A stretch of 64,000 nt of DNA from Harenicola maris. GTDB taxonomy: Bacteria; Pseudomonadota; Alphaproteobacteria; Rhodobacterales; Rhodobacteraceae. The translations under genes were made by a program, and so were the position numbers. The stretch lies in the NCBI GenBank assembly GCA_018524345.1, contig JADQAZ010000001.1:806001-870000 (forward strand), in the 5' to 3' direction. Below, piece by piece: positions 57,489 to 64,000 of the stretch (the stretch's first letter is position 1; every line of letters starts with the position of its first letter). A model generated the notes under the pieces. It was given only the letters and a program-made list of their open reading frames with translations. It had not been told where the DNA came from and ran no database searches.

Positions 57489-59255
57489 ATGAAAACCCAG
57501 CCCCCCATGCCGATCCTCACGGGTCCGCCGCAATCCCGCAATCCATGGCCGATGCGGCTGGTGCTGGCGGGGATTGTCCTCTTGGCTCTGGTCACGATCT
57601 ACCTGTCGAACCAGTATCTGACCGCCCGTTTTACCGAAAGCACCCGCAACAGGGCAGAGCTGCGCCAAACGCTCTATTCCGGCAATATCATCACCGAATT
57701 GCAGCGCAACTCCATCGTGCCCCTGCTTCTGGGCCGCGACCAAACCTTTATCACCGCGCTCAACACCGGCGATCACACCGCCACCTCCGCCCGGCTGATC
57801 GAATACCGCGACGACATCGGCGCCGCCTCCTTTCTGCTGCTGGACAAGGACGGCCGCGCCGTCGGCGCGACAGAGCGTAACCTGATCGGCACCCTGCACC
57901 CCAACGCCGCCTATACGGTCGAGGCCCTGCGCGCCAATGACACCGTCTTCACGGTCGAGCGGCAGGAAAACGGCGTGATCCTCTTTGCCTACAGCCGCAA
58001 AATCACCTTCGACAACCGCACCATCGGCATCATCGTTGTCATGGTCGATCTGCATAAATTCGAACGCGGCTGGCAGGGGATCTCCGATGCGGTGCTGATC
58101 ACCGACAGCGAGGGGCAGGTGATCCTCGCGACAGAGCCCCGCTGGCGCAACCGCACCGTGGACGAGGCCCTGCAAACCGAAAGCGTCCCTTCCGCGATCC
58201 AGCGCGCCCTGCGCGCGACCTCCGATTGGTCCTTCCCGCCGCCTGATGCCTATATCGAGGGGCAGGCGGTGATGCGCTCGGATGCGCGCATTCCGTTTCA
58301 GGGCTGGCGCATCACCACCTTCACCGCGTTTTCCTCGGTGCGCGATCAGGTCAACGGCGCCTTGGCGCTGGTGATCATGGGCTTTGCCATGCTTCTGGCG
58401 GGCACCTTCTGGATTCTCACCCGCCGCGCGCAGGTCCAATCCACCGCCGCCCTCGCGGAATCGGCAGAACTCCGCCAGCTAAACCGCCGCCTCCGGCAGG
58501 AAATAGCCGAGCGTGAAAAGGCGGAAAAAAGCCTACAGGTGGCCGAACAATCGCTGGAGCAATCCTCCAAACTCGCCGCCCTTGGCGAGATGTCCGCCTC
58601 GGTCAGCCACGAGCTTAACCAACCCCTCGCGGCGATGAAAACCTACCTCGCGGGGGCCAAGCTTTTGCTGCAACGCGCCCGCCCGGACGAGGCGCTGTCC
58701 TCCTTCAAACGCATCGACGATCTGATCAACCGCATGGGCTCGATCACCCGCCAACTCAAATCCTACGCCCGCAAGGGGGATGAGGCCTTCGAGACCTATG
58801 ACATAAGGGAATCCGTCTCTGCCGCCCTGTCGATGATGGAGCCGCAACTCAAACAGCGCGAGGTCACAATCACCCGTTCCCTGCCGACCGATCCGGTCAT
58901 GGTGCGCGCCGACCGGCTGCGTCTGGAGCAGGTCTTCGTCAACCTCTTCCGCAACGCGATCGAGGCCACGGCCCATGTCGATGACCCCCGCCTTGACCTG
59001 ATCCTGTCGGACGGAGAGACCGCAACCCTCATGGTGCGCGACAACGGCCATGGCATCGATCACCTCGACAGCCTGTTCGAACCTTTCTACACCACCAAGG
59101 CCCCCGGCGACGGGATCGGCCTCGGTCTTGCCATCTCTTCGGGCATCGTTAACGATTTGGGTGGCCGACTGACCGCCCGTAATGGCACAACAGGCGGCGC
59201 TGTCTTCGAAGTGCGCCTTCCCATCGATGGCGCAGAGGCGGTGGCAGCAGAATAA
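57489..59255 (+). CDS. dctB: DctB-type sensor histidine kinase
   Basis: This 588-aa membrane kinase has TM1 near residues 25-42 and a large periplasmic double-PAS-like sensor (about 45-295). TM2 is near 300-322, a coiled coil follows, then the H-box GEMSASVSHELNQPLAAMKTY with His near 374. NLFRNAIEA, DNGHGID, FEPFYTTKAPGDGIGLGLAIS complete the ATPase. This is the DctB layout for C4-dicarboxylates. The partner dctD follows after 78 bases. ATG at 57489; GTG at 57486 is possible. Confidence 0.88.
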   Translation: MKTQPPMPILTGPPQSRNPWPMRLVLAGIVLLALVTIYLSNQYLTARFTESTRNRAELRQTLYSGNIITELQRNSIVPLLLGRDQTFITALNTGDHTATSARLIEYRDDIGAASFLLLDKDGRAVGATERNLIGTLHPNAAYTVEALRANDTVFTVERQENGVILFAYSRKITFDNRTIGIIVVMVDLHKFERGWQGISDAVLITDSEGQVILATEPRWRNRTVDEALQTESVPSAIQRALRATSDWSFPPPDAYIEGQAVMRSDARIPFQGWRITTFTAFSSVRDQVNGALALVIMGFAMLLAGTFWILTRRAQVQSTAALAESAELRQLNRRLRQEIAEREKAEKSLQVAEQSLEQSSKLAALGEMSASVSHELNQPLAAMKTYLAGAKLLLQRARPDEALSSFKRIDDLINRMGSITRQLKSYARKGDEAFETYDIRESVSAALSMMEPQLKQREVTITRSLPTDPVMVRADRLRLEQVFVNLFRNAIEATAHVDDPRLDLILSDGETATLMVRDNGHGIDHLDSLFEPFYTTKAPGDGIGLGLAISSGIVNDLGGRLTARNGTTGGAVFEVRLPIDGAEAVAAE

Positions 59256-59258
59256 ATT

Positions 59259-59277
59259 TGGTCCGCAAAGGACCAAT
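59259..59277 (+). terminator. Hairpin between dctB and dctD
   Basis: TTGGTCC-GCAAA-GGACCAA forms a 7-bp perfect stem directly after the dctB stop. There is no T-run, so it may tune dctD expression rather than end transcription. Confidence 0.45.
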
Positions 59278-59333
59278 AACTAGGTATAAACGTGAACAGA
59301 CCAAACCTGTGCACAGACGAAGAAAGCACCTAA

Positions 59334-60668
59334 ATGGCCAGAGCAATGAAGATCGCCATCGTTGATGACGAAAAAGATATGCGTCAGTCCATCTCCCAAT
59401 GGCTGGCCCTTTCCGGTTTCGACACAGAGGCCTACCCAAGCGCCGAAGAGGCCCTCAAGGGCATCGGCACCGATTACCCCGGCGTGGTGATCACAGATAT
59501 CCGCATGCCCGGCATGGACGGCATGGCCTTCCTGAAAAAGCTGATGAGTCAGGACAGCGCCTTGCCTGTCATCATGATCACCGGCCACGGCGATGTGCCC
59601 ATGGCGGTTGAGGCGATGCAGGTCGGCGCCTTTGATTTTCTGGAAAAACCCTTCAACCCCGACCATATGACGGCGCTGGCCAAGAAGGCGACGCAAAAAC
59701 GCCGCCTCGCGCTGGACGCCCGCGCGCTGCGCCGCGAGCTGTCGGACGGTTCGGTCATCATGCGCAAACTCATCGGCGCCTCGCCGGTGATGGAACGTCT
59801 GCGCGAGGATATCCTCGATCTGGGGCAGGCGGACGGCCATGTCCTGATCGAGGGGGAAACCGGCACCGGCAAAACCCTCGCCGCCCATGCCCTTCATGCC
59901 GTGGGGTCCCGCGCCTCGAAGAAATTCGTGCTGATCTCCTGCGCCGCGCAGGAGGAGGAGGCCCTCGCAAAGGACCTCTTCGAGGGCAACGAGGAAACCG
60001 GCACGCCCCCGCTCGTCGAACAGGCCCGCGGCGGCACGCTCTGCCTCGAGGATATCGAGGCGCTGTCGAGCCAGCTTCAGGCCCGCCTCTTGAAATTCAT
60101 CAACGATCAGGGCACCCCCGCCGAAACCCGCATCATCGCGATCTGTAACCTGCAAGAACAGGGCAAGACCTGCGAAGACGCCCTGCGCCCGGACCTCTTC
60201 TACCGCCTCGCCGCGATGAAGATCACCCTGCCGCCCCTGCGCCAGCGGGGCGAGGATATCCTGCTGCTCTTCACCCGTCTGGCCGAAAGCTTTGCCGATG
60301 AATACGGCTGCGCCGCGCCAGAGGTCTCCGCGCAGGAGGCGGCGCAACTGCTACAGGCCCCATGGCCCGGCAATGTGCGCCAGCTGATCCATGTGGCCGA
60401 ACGCGCCGTGCTGCAATCGCGCCGCGGCACCGGCACCATCGCCTCGCTGCTCATGGCCGATACGGACGACAGCCAGCTGGTCATGACAACAGAGGGCAAA
60501 CCCCTCAAGGAATACGTCGAGGCCTTTGAACGCATGCTGATCGACAACACCATGCGCCGCCACAAAGGCTCCATCGTCTCGGTCATGGACGAACTCTGCC
60601 TGCCGCGCCGGACCTTGAACGAGAAGATGGCCAAATACGGGCTGCAACGCTCCGAATACCTCGGCTAA
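59334..60668 (+). CDS. dctD: DctD-type NtrC-family response regulator without GAFTGA
   Basis: This 444-aa protein has a receiver with acidic DDE at 11-13 and Asp55 in ITDIRMPGMDG. An AAA+ domain follows with Walker A IEGETGTGKTLAAHALHA and the LRPDLFYRLAAMKITLPPLRQRGEDI and APWPGNVRQLIHVAERA segments. A Fis-type helix-turn-helix ends it (RRTLNEKMAKYGL). In the AAA+ domain the GAFTGA loop that contacts sigma54 is missing: it reads DLFEGNEETGTPPLVEQA. Walker B is LCLEDIE, not LFLDEIG. It should therefore act without sigma54. Confidence 0.9.
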   Translation: MARAMKIAIVDDEKDMRQSISQWLALSGFDTEAYPSAEEALKGIGTDYPGVVITDIRMPGMDGMAFLKKLMSQDSALPVIMITGHGDVPMAVEAMQVGAFDFLEKPFNPDHMTALAKKATQKRRLALDARALRRELSDGSVIMRKLIGASPVMERLREDILDLGQADGHVLIEGETGTGKTLAAHALHAVGSRASKKFVLISCAAQEEEALAKDLFEGNEETGTPPLVEQARGGTLCLEDIEALSSQLQARLLKFINDQGTPAETRIIAICNLQEQGKTCEDALRPDLFYRLAAMKITLPPLRQRGEDILLLFTRLAESFADEYGCAAPEVSAQEAAQLLQAPWPGNVRQLIHVAERAVLQSRRGTGTIASLLMADTDDSQLVMTTEGKPLKEYVEAFERMLIDNTMRRHKGSIVSVMDELCLPRRTLNEKMAKYGLQRSEYLG

Positions 60669-60676
60669 CCCCAACC

Positions 60677-60702
60677 GCTCCGGCCCGCACAAGGGCCGGA
60701 GC
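60677..60702 (+). terminator. Hairpin after dctD
   Basis: GCTCCGGCCC and GGGCCGGAGC form a 10-bp perfect stem with loop GCACAA, 9 bases after the dctD stop. There is no T-run. Confidence 0.6.
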
Positions 60703-60780
60703 CTCGGGACGCAGGGGCAGGGCAGACAGGTCAGGTATTCCCGCCCTGCCACCCCGCGCCATAGGCGCTACCCTGCTGCC

Positions 60781-61605
60781 ATGATGTTCCCAATCCCCGC
60801 ATTCATTTCCATCGACGGCGGCGGCCTGTTTTTGATCGCGCTGGTCTTTGGCCTCATCGTCCTTGCCTATGCCGCCGTGGCGATTGCCGCCCTCTGGGCC
60901 TTTTGGCGCGGCTATATCCCGATGGGGGTGATCTGCGCCGCCTGCTTCCTTGCCGTCGGCCTCGGCCCCAACCTTTATGACCGCGTCATGGTCACCCGCG
61001 CCGTCGCACAGGCCAATGCGATCTCCTATTGGCCAGAGGACCTTTCGGCCAAGGGCAAATCCTTTGCCTTCGCCTATACCGATTACGGGTTCTGCCCGAA
61101 CGCCTGCGAGGGCCTGCTGGAATTCGGCGCCCCGAGCCATGTCTACGGCATGAGCAATACGGCGCTGAAAGAGGGCACGCCGGTGGACCTCACCACGCTG
61201 ATCGATAGCGAAACCACGCTCGAATCACTCAAGAACACGGATTACACCGCCGCGCGCTTCATCCCGCTTACCGCCCCGCCAGAGGCCATCGACTACCTCC
61301 TAGTGCGCACCTCGGGCGGCGCGGAATGGATGCGAGACCTGCTGGAGCACCACGGCCACTCCCTTGATCGCCGCACCGCAGACAGGGTCCTGCTGATCTT
61401 CGCCCCGACCAACATGCGCAGCTTCGATATCAGGTCCGAAAAACCCCTCGCGGTGATGATCCTGCCCAAGGTCCTTATCCCCGGCAGGTTCTTCTACTTT
61501 GAAACCGCGATGCAGCTGCCCCATTACCGGACCTACAACGACATGCTCGCCGCATGGCTCTGCCCCGAAGACACCGGGCAAACCCAATGCCGCTACATCT
61601 TCTAA
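60781..61605 (+). CDS. Membrane-anchored hypothetical protein
   Basis: This 274-aa protein is not recognised. It has two N-terminal hydrophobic helices (GLFLIALVFGLIVLAYAAVAIAALWAFW and GVICAACFLAVGLGPNL). The other 200 residues are soluble and probably periplasmic, with SFAFAYTDYGFCPNACEGLLEFG and the closing WLCPEDTGQTQCRYIF. Four Cys in two pairs could form disulfides. It follows dctD and may be independent of it. Confidence 0.75.
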   Translation: MMFPIPAFISIDGGGLFLIALVFGLIVLAYAAVAIAALWAFWRGYIPMGVICAACFLAVGLGPNLYDRVMVTRAVAQANAISYWPEDLSAKGKSFAFAYTDYGFCPNACEGLLEFGAPSHVYGMSNTALKEGTPVDLTTLIDSETTLESLKNTDYTAARFIPLTAPPEAIDYLLVRTSGGAEWMRDLLEHHGHSLDRRTADRVLLIFAPTNMRSFDIRSEKPLAVMILPKVLIPGRFFYFETAMQLPHYRTYNDMLAAWLCPEDTGQTQCRYIF

Positions 61606-61618
61606 CCCCGCCAGCCCC

Positions 61619-61638
61619 GAAAAAATCCTCCGAATTTT
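61619..61638 (+). terminator. Hairpin after the hypothetical membrane-protein gene
   Basis: AAAAAT and ATTTTT flank CCTCCGA, giving a small AT-rich hairpin 14 bases after the stop. Confidence 0.4.
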
Positions 61639-61757
61639 TGGCTGGCTCCGCAACCGTGCGCCAAGGGGAGAGGGGGGCAGGGCCCTGCGCTGAGCAATTT
61701 CCCATCCCGCGATTCAAAAGTTTGCAAAATGCTTAACCTTTGGTCATCTTGCCCAGT

Positions 61758-62870
61758 ATGGAGTTTCTAGCCACCAGCGTAAGCCCCTTTCTGATCGCCA
61801 TGTCCTGCGTCGTGGCGCTTGTCTCGGGCTTTACCGGCCTGTCGCTGACCCGCGATCTGGCGCAAAAGCCGATGTTCCAGAAAAAGGCCTCTATCGCTCT
61901 GGCCTCTGTCGCCCTTGGCGGTGGCATCTGGGCGATGCATTTCGTGGCCATGCTGGGGCTGCAACTGCCGATCCTGTTCTATTACGACGCGGCGATCACC
62001 CTGATCTCGGCGCTTTCTGCCATCCTTCTGGTGGGGGCGGCGCTGATCCTGCTGCATTTCGCTGACCGCAAACCGCCGATCATCGCGCTTGCGGGGGGGA
62101 TCGTCGGCGTGGGCATCTTGGTGATGCATTACATCGGCATGGCGGGGCTGGAGCTTTGCCGCGCCGTGCATACCCCCTTTGGCGTGATCTCCTCCTCGAT
62201 CATCGCCATCGGCCTTTGCGTTCTGGCCTTCTGGATCGCCTATGGCCATCGCACCAACCGCAACATCGTTCTTGGCACCATCTGCTTTGCCATTGCGGTC
62301 TGCTCGGTGCATTTCCTTGCCATGACGGGCACCAATTTCGTCGCCGAGCCGAGCGTGCCTGTCTTTGGCCCCGCCATGAGCAACGAGACCTTGGCCCTTG
62401 GGGTCATCCTGTTCAGCTTTGTCATCTTCGGCGCCTGTCTGTGGGTCTCTGTCACCTATCTGGTGGTGCCCGAAGCCGCGAAACCCGCCCCGGAAACAGA
62501 GGCCCCAAGCGCCCCCCAGATCCTGCAGGTTCCTTGCGAGCGGGACGGCGACAAGGTCTTTGTCCGCTCCACCGATATCTCCTTTGTCCGCGCCGACGGC
62601 CATTACACGCAGGTCTATACCGAGACCGAACGCCTGTTCTGTGCATGGCCGGTGACCGAGGCGTCAAAGCGCCTTCTGGCCGCCGGTTTCCTGCAAACCC
62701 ACCGCAGCTATCTGGTCAATCCCAGCCGCGTCGCCCGCTTTGAACGCTCCAAGGACAAGGGCCGCTGCGTCTTTCAGGGGGCCGATCTGCCCCCCGCGCC
62801 GGTCAGCCGCGCCAAGCTCAAGACAATTCAGGACGCCCTCGCGGCGCAACTCGGCGCAATTCGTGCATAA
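61758..62870 (+). CDS. coxC: MHYT-LytTR membrane regulator (CoxC-like)
   Basis: This 370-aa protein has seven N-terminal helices (about residues 5-245) with three MHYT-type motifs: IWAMHFVAMLG, LVMHYIGMAG and VHFLAMTG. The C-terminal LytTR DNA-binding domain (about 265-360) shows DGDKVFVRSTDISFVRADGHYTQVY and GFLQTHRSYLVNPSRVARF. CoxC and CoxH of the CO dehydrogenase cluster in Oligotropha have this layout and are thought to sense a gas or metal at the MHYT sites. coxM follows at once. Confidence 0.85.
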   Translation: MEFLATSVSPFLIAMSCVVALVSGFTGLSLTRDLAQKPMFQKKASIALASVALGGGIWAMHFVAMLGLQLPILFYYDAAITLISALSAILLVGAALILLHFADRKPPIIALAGGIVGVGILVMHYIGMAGLELCRAVHTPFGVISSSIIAIGLCVLAFWIAYGHRTNRNIVLGTICFAIAVCSVHFLAMTGTNFVAEPSVPVFGPAMSNETLALGVILFSFVIFGACLWVSVTYLVVPEAAKPAPETEAPSAPQILQVPCERDGDKVFVRSTDISFVRADGHYTQVYTETERLFCAWPVTEASKRLLAAGFLQTHRSYLVNPSRVARFERSKDKGRCVFQGADLPPAPVSRAKLKTIQDALAAQLGAIRA

Positions 62871-62888
62871 TGGCGCGCATTTCGTGCA
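62860..62888. promoter_or_regulatory. LytTR-type direct repeat upstream of coxM
   Basis: TTCGTGCA occurs at 62860-62867 and 62881-62888, separated by 13 bases. LytTR regulators typically bind two short direct repeats with 12-13-base spacing. The block spans the coxC stop, 96 bases before the coxM start. Confidence 0.55.
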
Positions 62889-62983
62889 AAACACCCGTGT
62901 TTCATTGATTTTCTGATGCTCCGGTATCCGGCGGCATGCAGGCTTCTCCCAGCAAGATAATTCGCTTTTAGGGAGGAAAGCCG

Positions 62984-63838
62984 ATGATTCCAGCCGCATT
63001 CGAATACTATCGCCCCAAGGATATAGAGGGCGTCCTCGCCATCCTTGAGCAGCACGGCGATGATGCGCGCGTCATGGCAGGGGGGCACAGCCTGATCCCC
63101 ATGATGAAACTGCGCATGGCCGATGTGCCGCATCTGATCGACCTGCAAGATGTGGGCGGTTTGTCCGGCATTGAGGTCACAGGGGACAGCATCCGCCTTG
63201 GCGCTCTGGTCACACAGGCGCAGATCATCGACAGCGCAGAGCTGACCCGCGCCGCCCCGATCCTGCGCGAGGCCGCGCTGCAAATCGCCGACCCGCAGGT
63301 GCGCTACATGGGCACCATCGGCGGCAATGTCGCCAATGGCGATCCGGGAAATGACATGCCGGGGCTGATGCAATGCCTTGATGCGAGCTTTTCCCTTATC
63401 GGCCCTGACGGTGCCCGCGAGGTCGCCGCGCGCGATTTCTACGAGGCCGCCTATATGACCGACCGCGAGGATGACGAGGTGCTCACCGCCGTCACCCTCC
63501 CGCTGCCCCAAGGCGGCTATGCCTATGAGAAACAGAAACGCAAAATCGGCGATTACGCCACCGCCGCCGCCGCCGTGCAGATCACTGGGCAGGGCGGCAC
63601 CTGCACCTCTGCCTCCATCGCCATGACCAACCTGTCAGACACGCCGATCTTCTCCGAAGACGCAGGGGAGGCGCTGGTCGGCACCACAGTCGATGACGCC
63701 GCGATCAAGGCCGCCATGGCGGCCATGCTGGGCGATATCGACCCGACAGAGGACAACCGCGGCCCGGTCGCATTCAAAAAACACGTCGCTGGCGTGATCC
63801 TGCGCCGCGCGATCACCCGCGCTTGGTCGCGGGCATAG
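62984..63838 (+). CDS. coxM: CO dehydrogenase FAD-binding subunit (CoxM)
   Basis: This 284-aa protein has the FAD motifs [13 protein letters not shown] and [20 protein letters not shown] in the form seen in CoxM. The N-terminal [18 protein letters not shown] and C-terminal [13 protein letters not shown] also match. In the heterohexameric enzyme it takes electrons from the Fe-S subunit to the quinone pool. GGGAGGAAAG precedes the ATG. coxS follows after 13 bases. Confidence 0.92.
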   Translation: MIPAAFEYYRPKDIEGVLAILEQHGDDARVMAGGHSLIPMMKLRMADVPHLIDLQDVGGLSGIEVTGDSIRLGALVTQAQIIDSAELTRAAPILREAALQIADPQVRYMGTIGGNVANGDPGNDMPGLMQCLDASFSLIGPDGAREVAARDFYEAAYMTDREDDEVLTAVTLPLPQGGYAYEKQKRKIGDYATAAAAVQITGQGGTCTSASIAMTNLSDTPIFSEDAGEALVGTTVDDAAIKAAMAAMLGDIDPTEDNRGPVAFKKHVAGVILRRAITRAWSRA

Positions 63839-63851
63839 GGGAGGGAACACC

Positions 63852-64000
63852 ATGTCGAAGAAAACCCACATCACACTCAAGGTGAACGGCAAGAGCGAGG
63901 AATTCCTCGCCGAGCCGCGCGAGCTTTTGATCTACACCCTGCGCGAGCGCCTCAATATCACCGGCCCGCATATCGGCTGCGAAACCTCCCATTGCGGCGC
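63852..64000 (+). CDS. coxS: CO dehydrogenase iron-sulfur subunit (CoxS, partial)
   Basis: The first 49 codons are present before the window ends. They read [20 protein letters not shown] and then [20 protein letters not shown], the plant-type 2Fe-2S ligands of the CoxS family. CoxL with the active-site loop that separates CO dehydrogenase from other hydroxylases lies beyond the window. GGGGAGGGAAC precedes the ATG. Confidence 0.88.
   Translation, partial: MSKKTHITLKVNGKSEEFLAEPRELLIYTLRERLNITGPHIGCETSHCG

Noticed and set aside
59259-59277. sigma54 promoter between dctB and dctD
   Set aside because: The gap holds a hairpin and no GG-N10-GC pattern; the regulator itself lacks GAFTGA.
1-64000. 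CRISPR arrays, prophage, insertion sequences, replication origin
   Set aside because: No regularly spaced repeats, transposase, integrase, structural phage gene, or DnaA-box cluster was found on reading both strands.

Overview
The window looks like chromosomal DNA of a Rhodobacteraceae member (Roseobacter group, Alphaproteobacteria). Support comes from the GC-rich codon use, the F1-ATPase zeta-type inhibitor gene, a betaine-homocysteine methyltransferase/corrinoid/DUF1638 neighbourhood, the start of a coxCMS operon for aerobic CO dehydrogenase, an NtrC-type regulator without the sigma54 motif, and short intergenic repeats of a kind I associate with this family. I see no phage, transposase, IS element, CRISPR array or rRNA.

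Layout. 1-3.8 kb: marC (partial), an ABC-F ATPase, ndk, a lytic transglycosylase lipoprotein, a TfoX C-domain protein and a 53-aa protein. 4-18 kb: a complete Wzx/Wzy-type exopolysaccharide locus. It has polymerase/ligase, chain-length protein, a WecG + priming transferase fusion, outer-membrane export lipoprotein, flippase and three glycosyltransferases. Its own signalling genes lie inside it: a periplasmic PruR-like SUOX-fold protein, a hybrid kinase with receiver and HPt, and a LuxR-type response regulator. A palindromic CTATCC-N4-GGATAG family of sites recurs only in the intergenic gaps of this locus and may be its operator. 18.2 kb: tRNA-Asn. 18-24 kb: MBL hydrolase, EnvZ-type kinase, XRE protein, and two paralogous TPR-methyltransferases around a PhnF-like GntR regulator.

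24.4-37.8 kb: a divergent catabolic locus. The minus arm holds a FAD oxidase, cytosine-deaminase-like amidohydrolase, creatininase-family amidase, a Rid-like protein and two overlapping LysR regulators. The plus arm holds an NMT1/THI5-type ABC transporter with a fused double permease, a two-subunit Rieske oxygenase, a SnoaL-like protein and an isopenicillin-N-synthase-family oxygenase. Together they read as import and oxidative, then hydrolytic, breakdown of an unidentified N-heterocycle. This is the best candidate for an undescribed pathway.

37.9-45.5 kb: a CAU tRNA, purMN, rnd, a membrane protein, a lipoprotein, sufE, an AbrB-type permease, and a tandem-wHTH regulator divergent from a VOC protein. 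45.5-52.9 kb: an SH3-like secreted protein and one-carbon genes (DUF1638, corrinoid protein, bmt with a structured leader). Interleaved are a free-standing periplasmic TssM/IcmF C-terminal domain, a SplB-like radical SAM protein, a small P-loop kinase and the zeta subunit. 53-57.4 kb: a PF20066-type protein, a MATE exporter, purC-purS-purQ and DUF1304. 57.5-61.6 kb: dctB-dctD and a membrane protein. 61.7-64 kb: coxC, coxM and coxS (cut by the window end), with a LytTR-type direct repeat between coxC and coxM.
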